Of a DNA stretch of 58,968 bases, positions 52,074-58,968 are shown piece by piece. The DNA comes from an uncultured Parabacteroides sp. (GTDB taxonomy: Bacteria; Bacteroidota; Bacteroidia; Bacteroidales; Tannerellaceae). A program made the translations under genes and the position numbers. Where the stretch lies: assembly GCA_944325345.1 (NCBI GenBank), contig CALUZV010000023.1, forward strand, positions 1 to 58,968, given 5' to 3'. The first letter of the stretch is position 1. Every line of letters starts with the position of its first letter. Under the pieces are notes generated by a model. It was not told the origin of the DNA. It made no database searches and worked only from the letters and a program-made list of their open reading frames with translations.

Positions 52074-53188
52074 ATCTTTCCTTCTATTGCTTTTGACAAA
52101 TACGACATACTTTCTATTCTTCCTTTCTGAATAAGTTCCTCTGCATCACAAAATTCACAAGGGATATTTCCTCTCACCTTTTTTCCCAAATTAGCCTTGT
52201 CGATACTGCGATGAAGAAGGTGAGTATTTTCCAAAAAGGTTCTCATTCTATTATCTTTAGCTCCGTTAATTGCCCAAAAAGGTTTATTAAATATGACAGA
52301 AAACACTACTGCATGAAAAGAGCCGCTCACAACCAAATCTGCCTTTGACAATATATCAAGGAATTCCCAAGGCCCTACCGCCAATTCATACTTCAAAGAC
52401 GAATATTGTAACATACGTGGATGATAAATAGAGGTTACAACTTTTTTCTTCAATAACTGGCCTAACTTATCTGCGATATCATATACTACCGGATTGAAAG
52501 ACGGAGAATAGACAAAAATATAATCTCCTTTCACGGTAGCTCTTGAATTAATGAAACTTTCCCATTCTGATTTATCTAACAACAATGTAGGATCTAACGA
52601 TTCCACCACAGGTACATCCGTCAATGAGGAAACTAAATCTTTCGTTCCCTTTTCTCGGACAGAAATTGCATCAAAACTTGACAAATATTTCCGAATGCGT
52701 TCAAGACTTGTTACCTGCTCTTCGGCATGAGGCCCCATACTCACTGCGTATGAAATTTTTCGACCGGTTTTTACAAATGGCAAATAAAAACTCCAATCAA
52801 AATCCAATGGCGATGTATTCCAAATTTGGTCTCCTCCAGCTATAAAACAATCATAAGGCAAATCAGCATTATTCAATTCTTGCAAATTTGAATATACTCT
52901 TGAAAGTTTCAAATCCTTTTGGAGAAAACTTTCAAACAATTCATGCTTAATCTGCAAATCCTTCACAAATGGGAAATAGAGCATTCGCCTTATGAATTTC
53001 TTTACCTTCACGTCTTTTCGACTTAACAACTCATCAGGTTTTGGATACAACCACTTTTGACGGTCTGTTCTCAAATTCAAAATTTCATTATCATGCCCCA
53101 ATCGATTTATCATCTTTTGTAAAGCAAATGCTTGGAGCATTGACCCATAATTATGAGAGGCATGAAATGTTATCGTTGCCGTACGCAT
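52070..53188 (-). CDS. Polysaccharide pyruvyl transferase family protein
   Basis: 372 aa. The family start is present (ATITFHASHNYGSMLQAFAL, with the HxxxNxGsxLQAxA pattern), as are FIAGGDQIWNTSPLDFDWSFYLPF near 115-138 and SISVREKGT-like DAISVREKGTKDL near 173-185. Such enzymes (CsaB/WcaK group) add pyruvate ketals or related groups to sugars. It overlaps the flippase by 19 bp and the Fe-S protein by 4 bp, so the three are tightly coupled. Confidence 0.9.
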   Translation of the reverse strand: MRTATITFHASHNYGSMLQAFALQKMINRLGHDNEILNLRTDRQKWLYPKPDELLSRKDVKVKKFIRRMLYFPFVKDLQIKHELFESFLQKDLKLSRVYSNLQELNNADLPYDCFIAGGDQIWNTSPLDFDWSFYLPFVKTGRKISYAVSMGPHAEEQVTSLERIRKYLSSFDAISVREKGTKDLVSSLTDVPVVESLDPTLLLDKSEWESFINSRATVKGDYIFVYSPSFNPVVYDIADKLGQLLKKKVVTSIYHPRMLQYSSLKYELAVGPWEFLDILSKADLVVSGSFHAVVFSVIFNKPFWAINGAKDNRMRTFLENTHLLHRSIDKANLGKKVRGNIPCEFCDAEELIQKGRIESMSYLSKAIEGKI

Positions 53189-54711
53189 ACACTCTTATAT
53201 TTATTCAATTGCTTACACAGTATTATTCTCTCTTTTTTATTAAGCCCTATAATTGTTATCACAGCAATATTCAAAATGAAAGATGATAAAACGATCAAAA
53301 CTATTTGAGTGAAACCTTTTTCTCCATGTTGATAAAAAGCATTAGTCAATGGGTAAACGACAAGTGTTACTAACAAAACACGGGCTATAACTTCTCTCAA
53401 ATACTGAATTCCAGGAAAAGAATATAAAACATTCAAATATATTATACGTACGATATAAATAGCTAAATTGACCACAACTTTAACTATTAAAACTACCTCC
53501 GGAGCATATTCCATTTTCAAAAAGAGATAACTAAACGGTAGATTCATAAGAATCATCAAGCTCATCAGTAATTGATAATTTCTAATCTTCCCCGTAGCTT
53601 GTACAGACATCCATAAAGGACCCTGAATTGCATCCAATAATAAAAATAATATCATTAATTTGCAAAAAGAGACAGCATGTTCTGGTACATTGACCAACCA
53701 TATTTCCAAACATTCCCTACAACAAACATAAACAGGAAGAGCTATTATAAATAATAAGAAATATGAATATTTAGACCCTTTAAACACGAGTTCTACAAAA
53801 TAATCCTTTTCTCCTGCTGCATAAGACTTCACAATCTGCGGATTAAATGCGGTCTGAAAATTAGAGACAAAACTATAAACGGCACTACTTACCTGGTTTG
53901 CTATCCCCATCGCTGCATTCACCGTTACCCCGCAAAATATATTCAACAATATATTCAATCCTTGCTGTGCCCCAACATTCGCCGCGCTCCCAAACAAGCT
54001 CCATCCGGAAAAACTCATCAATTTCTTATATAAGGTTTTATCCCAAAAGAAGGAATACCGGCTAATATTAAAATTCCGGTTACATACTATCTTGTAGGCA
54101 TAACAGACAGCAACCGTAACCAAAAACATCCATATGGAATAAAGTATCAGCTTATCAAATCCGCCTATTGATAATAGAAAGACAATCAATAATTTCAATA
54201 TTACTTCCAATATGCTTATATAGGCATAAAAGGACATTCGTTCGTATGCAATAATACAGGCATTATAAGGTACTCGGATTATCTGAACGCAAGTCGTTAA
54301 AATAGAAAATTGATAACACCAGACAGCAGCATTCATTCGTCCGTCCGGTATATTCATTTGCGTTAATAAGAACCACAATCCGATAGTTTCAGCTAAAAGC
54401 AAAACCAATAACGCAATGCTGATATGAGCTGTCATGCTCATACTAAATACCCGTCCAACTTCTTTTATATCATTCCGTCCTAACTCAAAATTCAAAAAGC
54501 GTTGGGTCGCCGTCGCCATCGCATTATTAATAAACGAAAACAAGACTACGACCCCACCAACAATATTATAAATCCCAAAATCCTCTACCCCCAACACTTC
54601 CAACACCACGCGGGACGTATATAACGTAACCGCCATGATCAGAAGCATACGGATGTAGAGCATTGCCGTATTCTTCGCTATACGTTTATTATTTTCTGCG
54701 GTAGAAGTCAT
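53170..54711 (-). CDS. Wzx-type polysaccharide flippase (oligosaccharide transporter)
   Basis: 513 aa from the ATG at 54711; the longer open frame would start inside a palindrome array. About 12-14 TM segments. The N-terminus NKRIAKNTAMLYIRMLLIM and TSRVVLEVLGVEDFGIYNIVGGVV are typical of this MATE-like flippase group. It moves the lipid-linked repeat unit to the periplasm for polymerisation. It is the first gene of the operon after the palindrome arrays; no TAnnTTTG box is visible on the minus strand between it and the Rpn genes. Confidence 0.9.
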   Translation of the reverse strand: MTSTAENNKRIAKNTAMLYIRMLLIMAVTLYTSRVVLEVLGVEDFGIYNIVGGVVVLFSFINNAMATATQRFLNFELGRNDIKEVGRVFSMSMTAHISIALLVLLLAETIGLWFLLTQMNIPDGRMNAAVWCYQFSILTTCVQIIRVPYNACIIAYERMSFYAYISILEVILKLLIVFLLSIGGFDKLILYSIWMFLVTVAVCYAYKIVCNRNFNISRYSFFWDKTLYKKLMSFSGWSLFGSAANVGAQQGLNILLNIFCGVTVNAAMGIANQVSSAVYSFVSNFQTAFNPQIVKSYAAGEKDYFVELVFKGSKYSYFLLFIIALPVYVCCRECLEIWLVNVPEHAVSFCKLMILFLLLDAIQGPLWMSVQATGKIRNYQLLMSLMILMNLPFSYLFLKMEYAPEVVLIVKVVVNLAIYIVRIIYLNVLYSFPGIQYLREVIARVLLVTLVVYPLTNAFYQHGEKGFTQIVLIVLSSFILNIAVITIIGLNKKERIILCKQLNKYKSVCVRQR

Positions 54712-54729
54712 CAATTTTGTCCTTTTGTC

Positions 54730-55040
54730 TTGCTTCTGGTAGCATCCAGCCTCTGCCATCCGTACCAGAGCACCCTTGCTACCGGTAGCAGAACCCTTCT
54801 GCTACTGGTAACAGAGATGCTCTGCCACCGGTAACAGAAGCCTTATAAAATTCCTCAACATCTACGTTTCCGCGCATCAACACCCGCGTAATTTTCCATC
54901 AACATGTACGAAACCGCGGATGAACATCTATGATTACTGGTATCCAAGCCTCCTTATTACCGGTAATCAACCTTCCTTATCACCAGTAATGTCCCATCGA
55001 GATTACCGGTAATAAGGACGAGACATTACCAGTATCTTTG
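54730..55040. repeat. Palindrome array with 23-bp period, two sub-blocks
   Basis: The first block has five 23-bp units from 54730 centred on TGCTACCGGTAGCA-like palindromes. A middle part (about 54850-54930) has CATCAACA at about 22-bp steps. The last block has ATTACCGGTAAT-type palindromes at 54933, 54956, 54979, 55002 and 55025, all exact 23-bp steps. No gene is seen in this gap. Confidence 0.93.
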
Positions 55041-55107
55041 ACCCCTATTTTTATGAAATATGTTTAATTGAATTTTGTGTTTAGTCGATAGTCTTGGCTG
55101 TTTTTGT

Positions 55108-55232
55108 TTGGATAGCTCTATCCAATATCCTTGGATACTTCTATCCAATGTCTTTGGATACCACTATCCAGCCATTCTGGATACTCCTATCCAGACCCCT
55201 TGGATACTTCTATCCAAAGGCGTTGGAGATTT
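55108..55232. repeat. Five 18-nt palindromes with 5-nt spacers, 23-bp period, ending TTGGAGATTT
   Basis: Units such as TTGGATACTTCTATCCAA (7-bp stem, 4-nt loop) start at 55108, 55131, 55154, 55177 and 55200. The fourth has CTGGATA...TATCCAG, so both arms changed together. A sixth, half unit TTGGAGATTT starts at 55223, just past the Rpn-small stop. The array at 56604 has the same plan. Confidence 0.96.
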
Positions 55233-55248
55233 TATAAATGTAGAAATA

Positions 55249-55572
55249 TTATTCTTCTAATGATAAAAACTGCTGTATTTCCTCTTCAGAAAATTCGGTT
55301 GCTTTCGCAATGTCGGCAATCGACATCCCCATCTGCTTTAACTTCTGGACCATAGGTGTTATGCTTTTTTTCAAACTCTCGGCATAACCTTTTTCAAAAC
55401 CTCGCTCCCGCCCTCGCAACTCGGCAGTCTCTATCAAACTACACCAATCCCAATACGCTTTCAGATAATATTCACGTTCTTTCTCATCCCACTTAACCGT
55501 CTCATCGAACAATTTCTTGCCCAGATCAGCATAGTAATTGGCGTATTCTTCGTAAATATCCTCTGAATTCAT
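55249..55572 (-). CDS. Short Rpn-like protein lacking the nuclease core
   Basis: 107 aa. The first 15-20 residues (IYEEYANYYADLGKKLF) match the start of the full Rpn protein upstream (IYERYVNFYTDFAFKKLF). The chain then jumps to the C-terminal helical part (KEREYYLKAYWDWCSLIETAELRGRERGFEKGYAES, read in sections) and the final KLKQMGMSIADIAKATEFSEEEIQQF helix pair. The whole PD-(D/E)XK core is missing. It lies 12 bp after the full-length gene on the same strand. It may be a decayed copy or a regulator of the nuclease. Confidence 0.75.
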   Translation of the reverse strand: MNSEDIYEEYANYYADLGKKLFDETVKWDEKEREYYLKAYWDWCSLIETAELRGRERGFEKGYAESLKKSITPMVQKLKQMGMSIADIAKATEFSEEEIQQFLSLEE

Positions 55573-55584
55573 AAGCTTATAACA

Positions 55585-56505
55585 TTACAATTGTCGTATT
55601 TCCTCTTCCGACAAACCACTTACACTCACTATATCAGCCAATGCCAGACCAAGTTGTTTCAACTTTCGAGCTGTAGAAATTTTATTTCTTTCCACCTCTC
55701 TCAATCCTTGAGCAAGTCCTTCTTCCAATCCCTTAGCATGTCCTTCTTTCAACCCTTCTTCCAATCCTTCAGCATGTCCCTTCAACTTGGCAGTTTCCAC
55801 CATACTAAACAAATCCCGGAAGGCTTTCAAGCTCTCCTCGTATTCATAGCGTTCCTTTTTGTCGAACTTGGCTATCTCGGCTGCATCAAACAAATGCTGG
55901 AAAACTTTTTCTTGTAAGGCGCGAGGACGCTCCATCAGGGAGGCTAAGTTGCGGATGACGTACAGCCATTTGTCGAACAGGGTTTCCAATTCGGCTTCTG
56001 TCTTCGTGAACTTCGGCATCTCCAGATAGATGAAAGTCAGCTTGTCATAGAAGATTTCTTTTGTTTTTGTATCCAACAGTTTTACTTCGTGGTAATAAGA
56101 TGGGTCGTTGGTTTCAAAGCAAAAATTCAGGATTCCAATGGTATAGATGCCTTTCAGACCGTAATTCCACTCGCCACGCGGGGCTTGCTCGCGAATGGCA
56201 AAGGTAGAGTAATAGATGCTGCGGTCTTTGAAGAACTGCTGCTCGCCTTTCTGCATCTCCACCAAAAAGTATTCACCTTTCTCGTTCTTGCAATATACAT
56301 CAAACACGGCACGCCGGTCGTATTCTTGTGTGCCCAGATGCTCGGTATTGAGATAGGTTATCTCACGGATTTCTTCACGACCATGCAACAGTGCGTTCAA
56401 GAAACTGATGAGCAAATCTTTATTGACTTCTGTCCCAAACAACTTCTTAAATGCAAAGTCCGTATAGAAATTGACGTATCTTTCGTAAATGCCTTCTGAA
56501 CACAT
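55585..56505 (-). CDS. Rpn-family recombination-promoting nuclease (PD-(D/E)XK)
   Basis: 306 aa. The nuclease core has D69 (FDVYCKN) and E83-x-Q85 (YFLVEMQKGE), the ExQ form of the family. The C-terminal part is helical with a tandem repeat HAEGLEEGLKEG/HAKGLEEGLAQG near 245-270, then a KLKQLGLALADI...GLSEEEIRQ helix pair shared with the short protein downstream. Rpn proteins are DNases linked to recombination and phage defence; this one could be an abortive-infection-like toxin. It has its own promoter at 56532-56539. Confidence 0.9.
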   Translation of the reverse strand: MCSEGIYERYVNFYTDFAFKKLFGTEVNKDLLISFLNALLHGREEIREITYLNTEHLGTQEYDRRAVFDVYCKNEKGEYFLVEMQKGEQQFFKDRSIYYSTFAIREQAPRGEWNYGLKGIYTIGILNFCFETNDPSYYHEVKLLDTKTKEIFYDKLTFIYLEMPKFTKTEAELETLFDKWLYVIRNLASLMERPRALQEKVFQHLFDAAEIAKFDKKERYEYEESLKAFRDLFSMVETAKLKGHAEGLEEGLKEGHAKGLEEGLAQGLREVERNKISTARKLKQLGLALADIVSVSGLSEEEIRQL

Positions 56506-56531
56506 AATACCTGAAATTTAGATTGACTTCA

Positions 56532-56539
56532 CAAAGGTA
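56532..56539 (-). promoter_or_regulatory. -7 box TACCTTTG for the Rpn pair
   Basis: A minus-strand exact match to TAnnTTTG, 26 bases before the ATG at 56505. Confidence 0.7.
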
Positions 56540-56603
56540 AGCAAAACTCTTAAATTTAGCCCCTATATGAACTTTTCTCTTCCCTAAATTTTATTCAACA
56601 GCT

Positions 56604-56730
56604 TTGGATACCCTTACCCAATGTCGTTGGGTAGCTCTACCCAATGCCTTTGGATACCCCTACCCAACACCTTTGGGTAGCTCTACCCAACGTCATTGGG
56701 TAGGAGTACCCAACGACGTTGGAGATTTCC
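56604..56730. repeat. Five 18-nt palindromes with 5-nt spacers, 23-bp period, ending TTGGAGATTT
   Basis: Units such as TTGGGTAGCTCTACCCAA start at 56604, 56627, 56650, 56673 and 56696, followed by TTGGAGATTT at 56719 right at the stop of the HU/DUF4469 gene. Compared with the array at 55108, TTGGATA/TATCCAA has become TTGGGTA/TACCCAA, a paired change that keeps the stem. The first and third units keep one A-C mismatch. Confidence 0.96.
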
Positions 56731-57515
56731 TATTGGACTTGTGGACCATCTTCCACGTCGTCCTCACCTCCTGTTTCCGGAGTATCATCTACAGTTTCTC
56801 CTACAGTCAGCGTCTTGATAATAACACGCGGGGCCTTCAAAAAACCGCCTCCACCTGAATACTGCGTTGCAAGTTTCAGTTCATATTCTCCATCCGCCGT
56901 ACTTTCCGGCACAATAAACACCACCTTCTTCGGGTCGTTCTGGATAATAAGGTCGCCTTCGATTTTTGTCTCCGTTCCATCACTGTCTGTCAGCGTAATG
57001 CCAACCGACGGGTCGTCGCCCACGACTTTGATGTTCTTGCCGTGAAGGGTGAAGGCGCGGCCGGCTTTCACGCGGTAGCCTGCGCCTTGGGCTGATTCGC
57101 CGCCCGTTACGGACATTGCGCTCGGAGCTTCGCCGGTGATGTTGATGGTTGTGCTATCCAAGATTTCACGCAACTCTTTGGTTGGTGTAATGTTGATTTG
57201 CAGGGAATTGACATCGGGATGCCAAGCTCCGTCGTAGGTTACGCCCTTGCAAACCAATTCGATGATGAAGAGGCCGGTGTTCAGGCGCATTCCTTGGAGC
57301 AAGAGCTTCATGATGATGCGGTTGAAGAGGTCCAAGACCATACGGACGGTTTCGCGTTCGAGACCGGGATTCACTTCCATGATTTCCTCTACGAGACGGT
57401 CCACATCCGCTGTTCCCTGCGATTGTACTACGAAGATTCTATCTTCTGAATCACTGATTGTAACGGTATTGTCCTGCAGACTCACGTTAATCTGATAGGT
57501 TACTTTTTTTGCCAT
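56730..57515 (-). CDS. HU-like DNA-binding protein with DUF4469/Ig-like domain and acidic tail (paralogue B)
   Basis: 261 aa. The same layout as paralogue A at 44869: HU-like helical dimer region (residues 35-110, then VTYDGAWHPDVNSLQINI), Ig-like domain with GRAFTLHGKNIKVVGDDPSVGITL and GEYELKLATQ, then an extra acidic tail ending EDGPQVQ. The two paralogues bracket the polysaccharide and Rpn block, one on each side. HU-like proteins bind DNA; the Ig-like domain suggests protein or ligand contact. Its role in the locus is unknown. Confidence 0.8.
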   Translation of the reverse strand: MAKKVTYQINVSLQDNTVTISDSEDRIFVVQSQGTADVDRLVEEIMEVNPGLERETVRMVLDLFNRIIMKLLLQGMRLNTGLFIIELVCKGVTYDGAWHPDVNSLQINITPTKELREILDSTTINITGEAPSAMSVTGGESAQGAGYRVKAGRAFTLHGKNIKVVGDDPSVGITLTDSDGTETKIEGDLIIQNDPKKVVFIVPESTADGEYELKLATQYSGGGGFLKAPRVIIKTLTVGETVDDTPETGGEDDVEDGPQVQ

Positions 57516-57532
57516 GTCTTTTAGATTTTATG

Positions 57533-57889
57533 TTAGCTCAAAATATCTTCAAATTGCTTCACCTCCCGCCGATGCCACGCCCTATACTGTCGCAGGTTCA
57601 GCTTCGGAGCCTTCAACGTCAGCTGTCCGTTCAACGATGTTTCTTTCAAACCCTTAGCTCGAATGCTTGCCATCAGGACGGGAAACGGGTAAGTGTCGAA
57701 AAAGAACGGGGTCAGGTCGGCGTCCGGGTATTGGCGGCAAAGCTGGTAGGCGGAACGTTCGAAGGCGACCCAGTGGGTGCCGGTGCTATATAGATGGATA
57801 GCAGCGTCGTTGTCAAACTCTTGGTGCAGGATGGTTGTTATCTCATGCTGCAAGAGAGATTGGAGGCGGAGGCCGGAGGATAAAATCAT
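57533..57889 (-). CDS. Hypothetical 118-aa protein upstream of the HU/DUF4469 gene
   Basis: 118 aa, no signal peptide or TM segment. It has a helical first third (LRLQSLLQHEITTILHQEF), then a strand-rich middle with aromatic residues, then a basic tail (LNLRQYRAWHRREVKQFEDIL). I do not recognise the family. It lies 17 bp before paralogue B on the same strand and is probably co-transcribed with it. It is short but with normal codon use, so a real gene is likely. Confidence 0.65.
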   Translation of the reverse strand: MILSSGLRLQSLLQHEITTILHQEFDNDAAIHLYSTGTHWVAFERSAYQLCRQYPDADLTPFFFDTYPFPVLMASIRAKGLKETSLNGQLTLKAPKLNLRQYRAWHRREVKQFEDILS

Positions 57890-57912
57890 AATTATATATG
57901 GAAAACTATTCC

Positions 57913-58032
57913 AACCTCGCGATTCGCGAGGTTATAAATAGCCGTAGGTTTTAACCTACGGATTACGTGAAATACGATATTAATACGTTCATTTTGTGCG
58001 CCGTAGGTTGAAACCTACGGCTATTTATAACC
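57913..58032. repeat. Nested hairpins: 32-bp inverted repeat around a 39-bp spacer
   Basis: Arms at 57930-57961 and 58001-58032 (GGTTATAAATAGCCGTAGGT-type) match with one mismatch. Each arm is itself a hairpin (CCGTAGGTTTTAACCTACGG and CCGTAGGTTGAAACCTACGG). A further hairpin AACCTCGCGA/TCGCGAGGTT (57913-57933) overlaps the left arm, so alternative folds compete. It sits between the WecA-like gene and the hypothetical gene, both on the minus strand. Confidence 0.85.
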
Positions 58033-58038
58033 CTCATT

Positions 58039-58968
58039 TCATTCGGGTTGGGATAGCAATTCTTTCTTACGTATAAAATAATTAATTCCCAGCTGCATTG
58101 CCGTCCAAAGCACCACATCCAATATCAGGATTCCCGTAAAATCCATCCGGCTGGCTAACAGCCAATTCAGGCCGATGAAGAAGAGGGAGACGCAGAGGAT
58201 GGTTACCATTACCATGCGAACGCGCATTCCGGTTCTTAAGAGCTTGTGATGGAAGTGGTTCTTGTCCGGCAAAAAGGGATTCTTTTTATTGCGGAGGCGA
58301 TGCAGGACGACGCGGACGACGTCGAACATCGGGACGATCAGGGTCGAGAAAGCGACTACCATCTGTGGATTCCGGAGGTCGGTGTCCGCCGGGTCTTTGA
58401 TGCTCAGATGGATAGCTAACATACTGAGGATGTAGCCTAAAGTCAGGCTGCCCGCATCACCCATGAAAAGTTTATGGCCGCGCTGGGCATTGCCGAAGAC
58501 ATTGTAGAACCAGAACGGGACTAAAACGCCAAGGGTTGAGAAGGCCAAGAGCGCGTAAAGGTACTCGCCTTTGATGGCGTATAGGATGCCTAAAACAACT
58601 AAGGCTATGCAACTTAGACCGGAGGCCAAACCATCGATGCCGTCTATCAGGTTGATGGCGTTTGTGATGTAAACCACTGCCAGGACTGTGAGAGGCATAC
58701 CGACGAGGGCTGGCAAAGCATGGATGCCCAATAAACCACCCAAGGAGTTGAGCCAGCCACCAGGCCAGATTAAGAGGATGGCGGCAAATATCTGGACGAT
58801 AAATTTATAACGATAACCAACCCCGATTAGGTCGTCCCGCACTCCCACGAGGTAAAGCAACATGCTTCCAACTGTCAGAGAAAGGAAATCACACAAGACC
58901 TTTTCCGCCGAGAAACCATTCAGCGGCGTACCTATATAATAATAGTAAAAGGCTGTAACCAAACAAAA
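58039..58968 (-). CDS. Undecaprenyl-phosphate sugar-1-phosphate transferase, MraY/WecA family (5' end outside window)
   Basis: About 309 codons visible; the frame stays open to the window edge, so the first 50-70 residues are missing. Multiple TM segments. The Mg-binding motif ITNAINLIDGIDGLASG and the LFMGDAGSLTLGYI loop identify the family, and the cytoplasmic HH motif is DKNHFHHKLLRTG. It loads the first sugar phosphate onto the lipid carrier for O-antigen or capsule assembly, matching the operon that follows. The HFHHK motif favours a WecA-type (GlcNAc-1-P or similar) over an MraY-type substrate. Confidence 0.92.
   Translation of the reverse strand, partial: FCLVTAFYYYYIGTPLNGFSAEKVLCDFLSLTVGSMLLYLVGVRDDLIGVGYRYKFIVQIFAAILLIWPGGWLNSLGGLLGIHALPALVGMPLTVLAVVYITNAINLIDGIDGLASGLSCIALVVLGILYAIKGEYLYALLAFSTLGVLVPFWFYNVFGNAQRGHKLFMGDAGSLTLGYILSMLAIHLSIKDPADTDLRNPQMVVAFSTLIVPMFDVVRVVLHRLRNKKNPFLPDKNHFHHKLLRTGMRVRMVMVTILCVSLFFIGLNWLLASRMDFTGILILDVVLWTAMQLGINYFIRKKELLSQPE

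Noticed and set aside
55033..55040. TATCTTTG promoter box on the plus strand
   Set aside because: It matches TAnnTTTG but no plus-strand gene follows; it arises from the last degenerate unit of the ATTACCGGTAAT array.
55108..55232. CRISPR array
   Set aside because: Repeats are palindromic 18-mers with 5-nt gaps, far too short for spacers, the repeat itself varies, and no cas genes are in the window.

Overview
This 58,968-base window is a stretch of a Bacteroidales chromosome, most like the Parabacteroides/Tannerella group; the genus is inferred from gene content only. The main signs are -7 promoter boxes of the Bacteroidetes form TAnnTTTG in front of many genes, a tRNA gene without an encoded CCA, GG-leader peptides with a radical-SAM enzyme, DUF6261-like and HU/DUF4469-like proteins, and menaquinone genes.

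Layout. 1-124: 3' part of tRNA-Tyr and its terminator. 215-6654 (+): heavy-metal efflux (His-rich small protein, His-rich adaptor, CusA-type pump, TolC). 6867-9196 (-): isochorismate synthase and a HAD-thioesterase fusion. 9289-20520: an AT-rich island holding a two-component system, two double-glycine precursor peptides, a radical SAM/SPASM enzyme, an outer-membrane barrel, and further on a C39-peptidase ABC exporter with a tiny HlyD-like anchor, probably a peptide (RiPP) secretion or signalling locus. 20637-30422: housekeeping and accessory genes (SF1 helicase, nuclease, AraC regulator, S9 peptidase, rubredoxin, acetyltransferase, glycosyltransferase, recR). 30463-41152 (-): dnaB, then a four-gene efflux operon with one adaptor, one TolC and two RND pumps. 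41649-44713: recQ, riboflavin synthase, nitroreductase. 44768-54711 (-): a tight 10-kb surface-polysaccharide operon (flippase, pyruvyl-transferase family, Fe-S protein, glycosyltransferases, polymerase). Two HU/DUF4469 paralogues bracket it, and an Rpn nuclease pair sits beside it. The right edge cuts a WecA/MraY-type initiating transferase.

The most unusual feature is not a gene. Almost every long gap between genes that point the same way is filled by a private array of short palindromes. Their sequences differ completely from gap to gap, and even change inside one array, but the spacing is fixed: 23 bp (often an 18-nt palindrome plus a 5-nt spacer), or 42 bp (2 x 21). Arrays start shortly after a stop codon and end before the next promoter or start. 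Convergent gaps instead hold dispersed hairpins of shared sequence, and divergent gaps hold neither. Compensatory changes between the two arms of units suggest that the hairpin and its register are what is maintained. This is the best candidate for an undescribed system; the RiPP/two-component locus and the Rpn large/small pair come next.
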